Of a stretch of 53,868 bases of DNA, positions 28,257 to 36,972 are shown piece after piece. The position numbers were made by a program, and so were the translations under genes. Where the stretch lies: the NCBI GenBank assembly GCA_947479645.1, contig CANKAJ010000014.1, positions 1 to 53,868 on the forward strand, in the 5' to 3' direction. This stretch comes from Betaproteobacteria bacterium (GTDB lineage Bacteria > Pseudomonadota > Gammaproteobacteria > Burkholderiales > SG8-39). The stretch's first letter is position 1. Each line of letters begins with the position of its first letter. The notes under the pieces are model-generated. The model made no database searches, was not told the origin of the DNA, and was given only the letters and a program-made list of their open reading frames with translations.

Positions 28257-29465
28257 ATGACTTTCGTACCCCGACGCATTGGTCGATCCACCAGTCGATC
28301 CATCGGTCGCTCCATTGGCCGCTCCGCCGCTTCGTTCTGGTTACTGATTGCGCTGTTTGTCGCACTCCTGCCCGCCGTTTCACCCGTTTTCGCCGCAGAA
28401 TTGCCAACACCGCCCAGCATCGCCGCCAAGGCTTGGCTGCTGATGGACACGCAATCGGGCCAGTTGCTCGCCAGCCTGGCGCCTGATGAGCGCGTCGAAC
28501 CGGCATCACTGACCAAACTGATGACCGCCTATGTCGTGTTCGGTGCGTTGCGGGACAAGAAACTCGCGCTGACCCAGACTGTGCCGGTGTCCGAGCGGGC
28601 TGTGCGCGCAGTCGGCTCACGCATGTTCATCGACCCCAAGCGACCGGTCATTGCCGAGGATCTGATTCGCGGCATGATCATTCAGTCGGGCAATGACGCC
28701 TGCATCGCGCTGGCCGAAGCGGTCGCCGGCTCCGAAGAGGCGTTCGTACAGCTGATGAACCGGGAAGCCCAGCGCCTGGGAATGAAGAACACCAATTTCC
28801 TGAATTCCAACGGCATGTCCGACTCCAGGCACTATTCCTCGGCACGTGACCTGGCCACGTTGGCCAGTGCGCTCATCCGGGATTTTCCCGAGCAGTACAA
28901 GTACTACTCGATCAGGGAATTCCGCTACAACAACATCACCCAGCAGAATCGCAATCGGCTGCTGTGGCTGGATCCCAACGTTGACGGCGTCAAGACCGGT
29001 TTTACCGACAACGCCGGCTATTGCCTGATTGCATCGGCACGTCGCGGTCAGCGACGCCTGCTGTCGGTGGTGATGGGGACCAACTCCGACAGCCTGCGTG
29101 CCCAGGAAAGCCAGAAGCTGCTCAACTTCGGGTTCCAGCTGTATGACAGCGTGCGCGTCTACGCCAAGGGAGCGACCATCAGCTCCCTGAAGGTATGGAA
29201 AGGCAGCGAGTCGCGGCTCAATGCCGGCGTTGACAGCGATCTGCTCGTCTCGATCCCCAAAGGCACCGCAGACCGGGTCAAAGCCGAATTTCTCGGCCAG
29301 GAACCCATATTGGCGCCGGTGTCAGCGGGACAGCGCGTTGGCACACTCAAGGTACTGCTCGATAACCGGGTGGTGGGCGAGTATCCTGTGGTGGCGCTAG
29401 AGAACATTGCGGTGGCCGGCCTTTTCGGACGCGCCTGGGACACCATGCAGCTCTGGTTCCAGTAA
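28257..29465 (+). CDS. dacC: D-alanyl-D-alanine carboxypeptidase (PBP5/6 family)
   Basis: Periplasmic, membrane-anchored DD-carboxypeptidase that trims the terminal D-Ala of peptidoglycan pentapeptides. 402 residues, normal for the family. Signal peptide with an unusual Arg-rich N-region made of GRSI-like repeats (residues 9-22), cleaved near VFAAE. Active-site motifs: S84-L-T-K87, S144-G-N146 and K246-T-G248. The C-terminal domain ends in an amphipathic stretch (LFGRAWDTMQLWF) that anchors PBP5-type enzymes to the inner membrane. Followed by dat, ybeD, lipB and lipA, a conserved order in Beta- and Gammaproteobacteria. Confidence 0.93.
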   Translation: MTFVPRRIGRSTSRSIGRSIGRSAASFWLLIALFVALLPAVSPVFAAELPTPPSIAAKAWLLMDTQSGQLLASLAPDERVEPASLTKLMTAYVVFGALRDKKLALTQTVPVSERAVRAVGSRMFIDPKRPVIAEDLIRGMIIQSGNDACIALAEAVAGSEEAFVQLMNREAQRLGMKNTNFLNSNGMSDSRHYSSARDLATLASALIRDFPEQYKYYSIREFRYNNITQQNRNRLLWLDPNVDGVKTGFTDNAGYCLIASARRGQRRLLSVVMGTNSDSLRAQESQKLLNFGFQLYDSVRVYAKGATISSLKVWKGSESRLNAGVDSDLLVSIPKGTADRVKAEFLGQEPILAPVSAGQRVGTLKVLLDNRVVGEYPVVALENIAVAGLFGRAWDTMQLWFQ

Positions 29466-29504
29466 TGCTGGAACACTTATTGTTATCGTTCCAACCAAAC
29501 CATC

Positions 29505-29532
29505 ATTTATTCAAAAGCATTTCAGAATAAAT
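29505..29532. other. AT-rich inverted repeat between dacC and dat
   Basis: ATTTATTC (29505-29512) and GAATAAAT (29525-29532) form an eight-base perfect inverted repeat with a 12-base loop, 34 bp before dat. It could be a weak hairpin or an operator; the flanks give no decision. Confidence 0.3.
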
Positions 29533-29565
29533 AGTGATCACAACACCTTCGCCACGGAAACACTC

Positions 29566-30420
29566 ATGATCTACCTGAATGGCCAATATATGCCGATTGA
29601 GGAAGCCCGCATCCCGGTGCTGGACCGCGGCTTCATCTTCGGCGATGGCATCTACGAATACGTGCCGGTATTTGACCGCGCCCCGTTCCGGCTGCATGAG
29701 CATTACACGCGCCTGGTCAACTCGCTCGCGGCAGTGCAGATTCCCAATCCATTCACCGAAGCCGAACTCGCTGCCGTCGTGCACAAGCTCATCGCGGCGC
29801 ACCCCTGGCCCAACCAGGGCATCTACCTGCACATCACACGCGGCGTGGCGCCGCGCGACCACAGCTTCCCGAAGAACATCAAGCCAACGGTATTCATGAT
29901 GAGCAATCAGCTTGTGCTGCCGACGCAGATGCAGATTGAAGAAGGGCTGGCCGTGGTCACCCGCGAAGACATCCGCTGGCTGCGCTGCGATGTCAAATCC
30001 ATTTCGCTGCTGGGCCATTGCATGCTGCGCAATGAGGCCACCGATCAGGGCTGCGCAGAAGTCATCATGCTGCGCGACGGTTTTCTGACTGAAGCGTCAT
30101 CGAGCAACGTCATGGTCGTCAGGAACGGGGTCGTGCTGTGCCCACCCAAGGACAACCTGATCCTCCCCGGTATCAGTTACAACGTGGTGCTGGAACTGTT
30201 GAACTCGCATCACATACCCCACGAAGTACGTCCGGTCAGCGCAGCCGAACTGCACAGCGCCGACGAAGTGTGGATCACCTCTTCGACCAAGGACGTGCTC
30301 GCCGTCACGCACATGGACGGCAAGCCCGTGGGCACCGGCAAACCCGGACCGCTGTTCGCTCGCGTACGCGCCCTTTTCCTCGGACTCAAGGCACAACTGA
30401 AGGCGGCCAGCCATGACTGA
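29566..30420 (+). CDS. dat: D-amino-acid aminotransferase
   Basis: PLP-dependent fold-type IV aminotransferase of 284 residues, expected to interconvert D-alanine and D-glutamate with 2-oxoacids in the cytoplasm. The PLP lysine lies in CDVKSISLLGHCM, and GFLTEASSSNVMVV is the conserved cofactor-side loop; FIFGDGIYEYVPV near the N-terminus is typical of the D-specific branch. Start ATG 29566. Position between a DD-carboxypeptidase and the lipoate genes is the usual proteobacterial arrangement. It overlaps ybeD by eight bases. Confidence 0.92.
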   Translation: MIYLNGQYMPIEEARIPVLDRGFIFGDGIYEYVPVFDRAPFRLHEHYTRLVNSLAAVQIPNPFTEAELAAVVHKLIAAHPWPNQGIYLHITRGVAPRDHSFPKNIKPTVFMMSNQLVLPTQMQIEEGLAVVTREDIRWLRCDVKSISLLGHCMLRNEATDQGCAEVIMLRDGFLTEASSSNVMVVRNGVVLCPPKDNLILPGISYNVVLELLNSHHIPHEVRPVSAAELHSADEVWITSSTKDVLAVTHMDGKPVGTGKPGPLFARVRALFLGLKAQLKAASHD

Positions 30421-30703
30421 GAAACCTGACGACAAACCCGAGATCACGACATCGCTGCTTGAATTTCCATGTGCATTTCCGCTCAAGATCATGGGCAAGA
30501 CGCAACCGGGGTTCGCACAGGCCATGATCGAAGTGGTTCGCCGCCACGCACCCGACTTTGACCCGGCAACAGCCGAAATGCGTCCCAGCCGCGAGAACAA
30601 TTATCTGAGCATCACCACAACGATCAACGCACAGTCACAGCAGCAGCTGGACAGTCTGTACCGGGAACTGTGCGACCATCCGATGGTGCAACTGATTCTC
30701 TGA
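30413..30703 (+). CDS. ybeD: YbeD-family (DUF493) protein
   Basis: A 96-residue small protein with a ferredoxin-like alpha/beta fold. The conserved elements are LLEFPCAFPLKIMG at residues 13-26 and SRENNYLSITTTINAQS, ending DHPMVQLIL. Molecular function is not established; the gene nearly always sits between dac/dat and lipB, which hints at a link with lipoylation or envelope metabolism. Overlaps dat by eight bases and is followed 15 bp later by lipB. Confidence 0.9.
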   Translation: MTEKPDDKPEITTSLLEFPCAFPLKIMGKTQPGFAQAMIEVVRRHAPDFDPATAEMRPSRENNYLSITTTINAQSQQQLDSLYRELCDHPMVQLIL

Positions 30704-30718
30704 TTGACGAGCAGTCAC

Positions 30719-31408
30719 ATGCCGCTTCGCACGCCCATCATCCGCCAACTCGGCCGCGTCGACTATGAGCAGGCCTGGAATGCCATGCAGGCATTCACGC
30801 TGGCGCGCACGCCGACCACGCCCGATGAGTTGTGGGTACTGGAACACCCGCCGGTCTATACGGTCGGGCTGGCCGGAAAGCCGCAGCACTTCCCCCGGTC
30901 AGGCGATATCGCGCTGGTACACACCGACCGCGGCGGACAAATTACCTATCACGGACCGGGACAGGCCGTGGTGTACACGCTCGTCGATCTGAACCGACGC
31001 AATATCAAGGTTCGTGAAATGGTTTGCCTGCTCGAGCAGGCCGCCATCGATTTTCTCGCCGCACATGCTGTCACGGCAGTACGCCGCCCGGGCGCGCCGG
31101 GCGTCTATATCGAAACCGCGACCACGAACGCAAACGCCGCCGGCGGGCTGGCCAAGATCGCGGCACTGGGCCTGAAAGTGAAGCGCAACGGTTGCTATCA
31201 TGGCATCAGCCTCAACGTCGACCTGGACGTGACACCATTTAACGCCATCGATCCGTGCGGTTATCCGGGCCTCGCAATCGCCCGCACGGTCGACTACGGC
31301 ATAACAGACAGTGTCAGCCGGATCGGCAACGCATTGGCGCAGCAGATCGCGCGAGCCCTCCATGAACATGCCAGTCAATTGAAAGAACCCCATGCAATCC
31401 CGGCCTGA
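30719..31408 (+). CDS. lipB: Octanoyl-(acyl carrier protein) transferase
   Basis: Moves octanoate from octanoyl-ACP to lipoyl domains. 229 residues from ATG 30719; a TTG 15 bases upstream is in frame but weaker. Motifs: [27 protein letters not shown], and the catalytic pair, Lys in [16 protein letters not shown] and Cys in DPCGYPGLA. It overlaps lipA by 17 bases, so LipB and LipA, consecutive steps, are coupled. Confidence 0.95.
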   Translation: MPLRTPIIRQLGRVDYEQAWNAMQAFTLARTPTTPDELWVLEHPPVYTVGLAGKPQHFPRSGDIALVHTDRGGQITYHGPGQAVVYTLVDLNRRNIKVREMVCLLEQAAIDFLAAHAVTAVRRPGAPGVYIETATTNANAAGGLAKIAALGLKVKRNGCYHGISLNVDLDVTPFNAIDPCGYPGLAIARTVDYGITDSVSRIGNALAQQIARALHEHASQLKEPHAIPA

Positions 31409-32402
31409 AGGCAGCGCGTCGACGGAAGCAAAAAAGCCGATCGATACTGAAACATTGAGCGCGGATCAACTCAAGGCCCTGCAGAAGGGCCAGCTCAAGA
31501 CCAACAAGATCCCGATCAGGATCGTGCCGGCCGAGCGCCTGCGCAAGCCGGAGTGGATTCGCGTCAAGGCCGCCGCAGCCGGCTCGCGCTATCACGATAT
31601 CAAGCAGATCCTGCGTGACAACCAGTTGCACACCGTCTGCGAAGAAGCCTCCTGCCCCAATATCGGCGAGTGCTTCGGCAAGGGCACCGCCACCTTCATG
31701 ATCATGGGCGACATCTGCACGCGCCGCTGCCCGTTCTGCGATGTCGCGCACGGCAAACCCAAACCTCTGGACGCCCAGGAACCGCTGCATCTGGCGCAAA
31801 CCATCGCCAAACTCAAACTGCGCTACGTCGTCATCACCAGCGTTGATCGCGACGACCAGAAGGACGGCGGCGCCGCGCATTTCGTTGCCTGCATCCGCGC
31901 CGTGCGCGAGCATTCGCCCACCACAACAATTGAAGTACTGGTGCCGGACTTTCGCGGGCGCCTCGATCGCGCGCTCGACGTGCTCGACAGCGCGCCGCCG
32001 GACGTCATGAATCACAATCTGGAGACCGTGCCACGCCTGTATCGTGCGGCGCGCCCGGGCGGCAATTACGAGCATTCATTGACCCTGCTGAAGGAATTCA
32101 AGGCGCGCCATCCCGGTGTGCCCACCAAGTCCGGTCTCATGGTCGGCCTGGGCGAAACCGACGACGAGATTTTGCAGGTGATGCGCGACATGCGCGCGCA
32201 CAACATCGACATGCTCACCATCGGCCAATACCTGCAACCATCCGTGCATCATCTCCCGATAGCGCGCTATGTTGATCCGTCGGTATTCAGGATGTTCGAA
32301 GCAGAGGCGGGCAACATGGGTTTCATGCACGCCGCCGTCGGTCCGATGGTGCGCTCGAGCTACCATGCTGATCAGCAGGCGCATCAGGCAGGCGTGGCGT
32401 AG
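31392..32402 (+). CDS. lipA: Lipoyl synthase
   Basis: Radical-SAM enzyme that inserts two sulfur atoms into octanoyl groups on lipoyl domains. 336 residues. The auxiliary cluster motif is [12 protein letters not shown] and the radical-SAM motif is [15 protein letters not shown]; the C-terminal RSSYHAD serine ligand of the auxiliary cluster is present. Its substrates include the glycine cleavage H protein and the 2-oxoacid dehydrogenases. Last gene of the dacC-dat-ybeD-lipB-lipA run. Confidence 0.96.
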   Translation: MQSRPEGSASTEAKKPIDTETLSADQLKALQKGQLKTNKIPIRIVPAERLRKPEWIRVKAAAAGSRYHDIKQILRDNQLHTVCEEASCPNIGECFGKGTATFMIMGDICTRRCPFCDVAHGKPKPLDAQEPLHLAQTIAKLKLRYVVITSVDRDDQKDGGAAHFVACIRAVREHSPTTTIEVLVPDFRGRLDRALDVLDSAPPDVMNHNLETVPRLYRAARPGGNYEHSLTLLKEFKARHPGVPTKSGLMVGLGETDDEILQVMRDMRAHNIDMLTIGQYLQPSVHHLPIARYVDPSVFRMFEAEAGNMGFMHAAVGPMVRSSYHADQQAHQAGVA

Positions 32403-32408
32403 AACTGC

Positions 32409-32545
32409 CCCTACCCCAACCCTCCCCCGCTGACGCAGGGGAGGGGGCTTGGGATGAACCCCATTCCTTGCACAGTTGGGGGAGGAAGCTTGGGATGCCC
32501 CCTACCTTGCGCGAAGCGCGGGGGAGGGCTGGGGAGGGGGCGAGC
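32409..32545. repeat. C-rich/G-rich hairpin repeats after lipA
   Basis: The gap between the convergent lipA and desaturase genes is filled with two imperfect units. Unit one pairs CCCCAACCCTCCCC (from 32414) with GGGGAGGGGGCTTGGG (to 32453). Unit two (32462-32545) repeats AGCTTGGGATGCCCCCTACC and GGGGGAGGGCTGGGGAGGGG. Such elements are common in betaproteobacterial gaps and could act as a bidirectional terminator. Confidence 0.55.
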
Positions 32546-32548
32546 CGC

Positions 32549-33733
32549 TCAAGCGTAAGACCTCAACTGCCTCGAAAACGCCGCCAGCGACGCGATGCCG
32601 CTTTCTTCGGCGCGATGGCACCAATCCTGCAATTGCGCGACCAGTTGTTCCTTTGACGCCATGGAGCGACCCCACAAGGTCATCAGTTCACGGCGCATCA
32701 CCACCACCTTCTGCAGTGCGGGGGATATGGCCAGCCCGTGCGCCAGCGAAGCGCGCTCGCGGTCGAGCAGGGTGCGCTCATCGCGCATCAGCCAGCGCTT
32801 CAACACACGCAGACGCTCGGCATCGCGCGGCGCCACTTTTTTCAACGTGCGCAATTCTTCGACATAGGCCTCGCGCTGCGCCGAGAAATAGCGCGCCAGC
32901 ACGTCGTAGCGATGATGAATCACCGCCTCAAGGTTCTCTTCATCGACCGCGGCCCGCGGCGCAACGAACGTCGGTATCGGAGCAAGATGCTTTACCTTCG
33001 CCAGGCCCAGCATCTCCAGGATGCGGATATACACCCAACCCAGGTCGAACTCGTACCACTTGATCGAGAATTTTGCCGAGGTGGCGTAGGCGTGATGATT
33101 GTTGTGCAATTCTTCGCCGCCAATGAGGATGCCCAATGGCGACATGTTGGTGCTCGCCTCTTCGGTGAACCAGCCGCGATAGCCGAACCAGTGTCCGATG
33201 CCATTGATGACACCCGCGGCCCAGAACGGAATCCACGCGATCTGGGTCAACAGGATCAGCACACCGGGAATGAGACCGAACAGCAACACGTCGGTGAGAC
33301 CCGTCAGCGTCAGCCCGAGCAGCACGTATTTGGAATAGAGATTGCGCTCCAGCCAGTCGTCGGGCGTGCCCTGGCCATAGCGTTCGATGGTGTCCGGATG
33401 TGCGGATTCGCGCACATAAAGAATGACGCCGCCCCACAGCACGGTATTGATGCCGAGCACCTGCGGGCTGTGCGGATCATCGACTGTCTCGCACTTGGCG
33501 TGGTGCTTGCGGTGCACGGCCACCCATTCGCGCGTACGCATGCCGGTGGTCAGCCATAGCCACAGTCGGAAGAAGTGGCTGGGAATGGGATGCAGGTCGA
33601 ACGCGTGGTGCGTCTGGTGCCGATGCAGGAACAAGGTTACCGCTGCAATGGTGATATGCGTCAGACCGAGCGCAACCAGCACCAGCCCCCACCATGGCAG
33701 ATCGAACACGCCGGAAAATAAGCTCAACGACAT
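32549..33733 (-). CDS. Membrane fatty acid desaturase with C-terminal extension
   Basis: A 394-residue delta-9-type acyl desaturase. Histidine boxes HRHQTHH, HRKHH and HNNHH hold the di-iron site; three to four membrane helices surround them (residues 10-35, 55-70, 135-190). It introduces a cis double bond into saturated acyl chains and so controls membrane fluidity. Beyond the catalytic part (about 270-394) is a basic helical extension ending WCHRAEESGIASLAAFSRQL, which resembles the tail of ISL3-family transposases; its role is unknown. Located between lipA and a small membrane protein gene, with a long structured leader. Confidence 0.85.
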   Translation of the reverse strand: MSLSLFSGVFDLPWWGLVLVALGLTHITIAAVTLFLHRHQTHHAFDLHPIPSHFFRLWLWLTTGMRTREWVAVHRKHHAKCETVDDPHSPQVLGINTVLWGGVILYVRESAHPDTIERYGQGTPDDWLERNLYSKYVLLGLTLTGLTDVLLFGLIPGVLILLTQIAWIPFWAAGVINGIGHWFGYRGWFTEEASTNMSPLGILIGGEELHNNHHAYATSAKFSIKWYEFDLGWVYIRILEMLGLAKVKHLAPIPTFVAPRAAVDEENLEAVIHHRYDVLARYFSAQREAYVEELRTLKKVAPRDAERLRVLKRWLMRDERTLLDRERASLAHGLAISPALQKVVVMRRELMTLWGRSMASKEQLVAQLQDWCHRAEESGIASLAAFSRQLRSYA

Positions 33734-34043
33734 GGTTCATTCCTCGCAATATTGGGCGCTCACCCGAAAGCCATGACAGTAATACCGCGATGTCCCCTGT
33801 GGGACGGGTGTACGAGGGAAGTCTCCCCTCGCGCTGTTACAGACTCTTATACACGTTAAATGGACGCTATCACCCTTATCGCGCCGATATGACGTTTCCG
33901 TGCCTCAAATTCCGCGCTGTTGCATCAATAAATCCGGAATCCGGCCTATTCCCAGCAACATTGGCAGCTAAAGTGCCAATTCAAGCCTGTTTTGGTGATT
34001 TTGCATCAGGCATCGCCAAGCACCTCTCCAAGCACGGCGGCAT
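33734..34043 (-). other. 310-bp gap: leader and upstream region of the desaturase
   Basis: No gene is seen. Reading the minus strand, a promoter-like GTGATA (33868-33873) and TATAAG (33846-33851) lie 16 bp apart. The predicted leader of about 110 bases then carries two adjacent hairpins, CGAGGG/CCCTCG (33813-33831) and GTCCC/GGGAC (33792-33805), before the start codon. Confidence 0.45.
33846..33873 (-). promoter_or_regulatory. Candidate promoter of the desaturase gene
   Basis: On the minus strand GTGATA (four of six bases of the -35 consensus) and TATAAG (five of six of the -10) are separated by 16 bp, 113 bp before the desaturase start. Confidence 0.4.
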
Positions 34044-34379
34044 TCACGTACGACGTTCGGGTTGCGTCGTTGTTGCATCCACCGCCGCATCAATCCGCTG
34101 CACAACCGCGCTTTCTTCCTCCACCCGATACTCACCCTCGACGATCACGGCTCCCTCGGGGGTGGGACGCGCCCTATACGTCGTGTGCATCGTCTGCGTC
34201 GTGCGCGCCGGCGACCTGGCCCCCAGCATTCGGCGCACGGCCAGATACCCGCTGACGCCAAGCACCACACACACCGCAATCCACCACGCCACCAACAGAC
34301 CGATGACGATCGCCACGAAAATGGCGGTCACCAGCGTAATACGCAACAGGCTTTTGAGAATCTGGGAGAGTGTTTTCAT
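34044..34379 (-). CDS. Small inner-membrane protein, unknown function
   Basis: A 111-residue protein with two membrane helices close together (about residues 14-32, ITLVTAIFVAIVIGLLVAWW, and 34-48) and a C-terminal hydrophilic tail rich in Thr, Arg and Glu that would face the cytoplasm or periplasm. A GAGAGGAG sequence lies just upstream of the ATG. No family recognised. It is in the same direction as the desaturase 310 bp away but need not share a promoter. Confidence 0.6.
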   Translation of the reverse strand: MKTLSQILKSLLRITLVTAIFVAIVIGLLVAWWIAVCVVLGVSGYLAVRRMLGARSPARTTQTMHTTYRARPTPEGAVIVEGEYRVEEESAVVQRIDAAVDATTTQPERRT

Positions 34380-34464
34380 CGAGAGGAGTTATATGGGGAC
34401 GTCAGGGTCAAAGTTAAAGGCGAGCACCATCAAATCAACACGCTGCCCTGTGCACTTTCCGGCA

Positions 34465-34607
34465 TGACCAAGGGCGGTGCGCTCATGTATTATCCTCCAC
34501 ACCCCAATAATCGGAACAACGGGACAGGAGGACAAGGGGCCTGGCCACCCCAGACTATCCCGTTCCAGCCCGGATATCCGCTGTCGTCAATCGAGGGAAT
34601 ACCATGA
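34465..34607 (+). CDS. Possible 47-codon Pro/Asn/Gly-rich leader ORF
   Basis: An open frame starting MTKGGALMYYPPHPNNRNNG ends with a TGA that overlaps the ATG of the following Bug gene (ATGA at 34604-34607). Proline makes up about one fifth of the residues. The overlap could couple translation to the Bug gene, but the frame is short, lacks a clear ribosome site and has no recognised relative, so it may be chance. Confidence 0.25.
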
Positions 34608-35599
34608 GCCCGTTTCACCGCCGGCTGGCCTGCGCAGCTGCATTGCTGCTGATGCTACACGCCTTGCCCGAAACCGCTGCGGCCCAGGGATCGGCAGATG
34701 CCTATCCCGCCCGGCCGATCACCTGGATCGTCGCCACCGCCGCTGGTGGCGGCGTCGATTTCGAGTCGCGCCTCTACGCGCAAAAAATGGGCGAGGCCTT
34801 CGGCAGGAATTTCGTCATCGACTACAAGCCCGGCGCCGGCTCCACCATCGGCGCCGCCTATGTCGCCAAGGCGGCACCGGATGGCTACACCATCGTATCT
34901 CTGACTCCCAGTCATACCATTTCAGCGCTGGTCTATGCCAGCCTGCCCTATGACCTCAACAAGGATTTCGCCCCCATCTCGCTGACCAGCAAACGGCCCA
35001 GCCTGTTCCTGGTGCATCCCTCCTTCCCGGCACAGACATTCAGGGAATACATCGCGCTGGCCAAACAAAATCCGGGCAAGTACGACATCGGCACCTCGGG
35101 TGCGGGCACCATCGGCCACCTGGCACTGGCCTGGCTGCACAACCTGGCCGGCATCCAGGTCACCTACGTCAACTACAAGGGCGGCGCGCCTTCGTACACC
35201 GCGCTGATTGCCGGCGAGATCCACGGCGCCATCGGCAGCCCGGCGGCCATGATTCCGCACATCAAGACCGGCAAGGCGCGCGCGCTGGTCACCACCACCA
35301 CCGAACGCATCAAGATCCTGCCCGACCTGCCGACGGCACAGGAACTGGGCCTCGCCGGCTACGACTACTCGCAATGGATCGGCGTGGCGGCGCCGGCGAA
35401 GACACCGCCCGCTATCGTCAACCGGTTGAGTGCTGAGCTCGCAAAAATCGTCAGGATGCCAGACGTCTATGCCAAAGTGGCCGATGACGGCACCATCATG
35501 ATCGGCAGCACGCCCGAACATTTGCGCAAGTACATCGCCGATGAATCCGCCCGCTGGCGCAAGGTGGTCACGGACTCCGGAATCAAGCTGGCGGAGTAA
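34604..35599 (+). CDS. Bug/TctC periplasmic solute-binding protein (fourth, divergent)
   Basis: A 331-residue Bug-family protein. Signal peptide to about residue 28 (ETAAAQ), then AYPARPITWIVATAAGGGVD, whose TAAGGGVDF replaces the PAGGPADM of the tandem trio at 25-28 kb, so it belongs to another Bug subfamily. YKPGAGSTIGAAYVAKAAPD, VNYKGGAPSYTALIAGE and LPTAQELGLAGYD are family landmarks. Followed by an Fe-ADH-like gene and a class III CoA-transferase, so the ligand may be a carboxylate that is reduced or CoA-activated in the cell. Confidence 0.88.
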   Translation: MSPFHRRLACAAALLLMLHALPETAAAQGSADAYPARPITWIVATAAGGGVDFESRLYAQKMGEAFGRNFVIDYKPGAGSTIGAAYVAKAAPDGYTIVSLTPSHTISALVYASLPYDLNKDFAPISLTSKRPSLFLVHPSFPAQTFREYIALAKQNPGKYDIGTSGAGTIGHLALAWLHNLAGIQVTYVNYKGGAPSYTALIAGEIHGAIGSPAAMIPHIKTGKARALVTTTTERIKILPDLPTAQELGLAGYDYSQWIGVAAPAKTPPAIVNRLSAELAKIVRMPDVYAKVADDGTIMIGSTPEHLRKYIADESARWRKVVTDSGIKLAE

Positions 35600-35711
35600 G
35601 CAACGCCCCGATCAACCGCGGTTCCCGCAGCAGCAGGAACGGCACAGCATCGAATGAGATCTGCAATCCGCAATCCTTTTTCGCATCAAACCAATACAGG
35701 GAAACCGTGCC

Positions 35712-36917
35712 ATGGACTACAAGACCAATCACGACTTTCGAATCGTCAGCCTGGCCGCTCGCGTCTATAGCGGCAAGGATGCGCTGGGCAACCTGCCGGC
35801 CGAACTGAAACGCCATAAAGCCAGGCGCGCCCTGGTCATCTGCGGGCGTTCGGTATCGCGAAAGACTGACCTCATCACGCGTATCAAGGCCTTGCTGGGC
35901 GACAGCTGTGTCGGCGTATACGACGAAATGCGCAAGGACACCCCGCTGGAGGACGTCATCGCCGCGCGCGATCTGGCACGTGCGACACAAGCCGATATTC
36001 TGATCGGCGTGGGCGGCGGCAGCGTGATTCAGGGCGCGCGTGTGGTCGCCATCCTGCTTGCAGAAAAACAATCACCCGAAGAACTGGCCACGCAGTACCC
36101 GGAATTCGGCGCCGCCATCAGTCCCAAATTGCTCGCTCCCAAGCTGCCCATCATCAACGTCCTGACCATGGGCACGGCAGCGCAGAACCGCGGCGGCTCG
36201 CCGGTAAAATACGGCTCTTCGCGACTGGAATTTTTTGATCCCAAGACACGCCCGGTAGCGCTGTTCTGGGATGCCGATGCGCTGATGACCGCGCCAGACT
36301 CCATGTTGCGCACCAGTGGCGCCTCGGTGCTGTGGCGCGCCAGCATGGACATGGGCTACAAGGGCGCCTCACCCATTGCCCATTACAATCGTCGCCAGGT
36401 GTTCGAAATCACCGAGAATGCGCTCGCACACATCGACAGCAAGGACCCCGGCCCGCGCATCGACCTGTGCATTGCCACCTACCTGCAGAACCGCGAGGCC
36501 GATGATGGCGGCGGGCGCGTGCATCACTGGCCGGGCCGCGTGGTGTATGCCTTCGCCACCTCGATCTTCAACATGTTCGAGCACGTCGGCCAGGGCGAGG
36601 CGCGCAGCGCGCTGACACCCACGGTGATACGCCGCCTGGGCTCGCGCGATCCGCAAGCCATGTGCCGAATCGCCGAGACACTGGGCGTGTGGCGTGAAGG
36701 CGATGCGCTCGCCGATGCGCCGATGCGCGCCGCCGATGAACTTGAGAAACGCTTCAGCAAGCTTGGCATGCCCAGGACGCTCACTGACATCAAGGTGCCC
36801 CGCGACAGCGCGACTACGCTGCTGGAAAACTCGCTGAAAAACTTCAACGCCGACCCCAGGCGCGAATTCGTCAAGGAGCGCGACCTGCTGAAGGACGTGC
36901 TCGATGCGTGCTGGTAA
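35712..36917 (+). CDS. Iron-containing alcohol dehydrogenase-like protein
   Basis: A 401-residue protein of the group III (Fe-ADH/maleylacetate reductase-like) fold. N-terminal dinucleotide domain with ADILIGVGGGSVIQGARV, the GGGS loop of the family, although the Asp that usually follows (GGGSxxD) is Gln. In the C-terminal helical domain the usual D-x3-H and HG metal ligands are not evident: the matching segments read SMDMGYKG and FEHVGQGEA. It may use a different metal site or none. Lies between a Bug gene and a CoA-transferase gene, suggesting catabolism of an imported small acid. Confidence 0.75.
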   Translation: MDYKTNHDFRIVSLAARVYSGKDALGNLPAELKRHKARRALVICGRSVSRKTDLITRIKALLGDSCVGVYDEMRKDTPLEDVIAARDLARATQADILIGVGGGSVIQGARVVAILLAEKQSPEELATQYPEFGAAISPKLLAPKLPIINVLTMGTAAQNRGGSPVKYGSSRLEFFDPKTRPVALFWDADALMTAPDSMLRTSGASVLWRASMDMGYKGASPIAHYNRRQVFEITENALAHIDSKDPGPRIDLCIATYLQNREADDGGGRVHHWPGRVVYAFATSIFNMFEHVGQGEARSALTPTVIRRLGSRDPQAMCRIAETLGVWREGDALADAPMRAADELEKRFSKLGMPRTLTDIKVPRDSATTLLENSLKNFNADPRREFVKERDLLKDVLDACW

Positions 36918-36972
36918 TTGCTGACGGCCGCCCCACCCTAATCCGACCCACCGCCCCACAGGAGAATCCAGC

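Noticed and set aside
28000-28516. Long N-terminal extension of the third Bug protein
   Set aside because: It would place 170 residues before a clear signal peptide and overlap dacC on the other strand.
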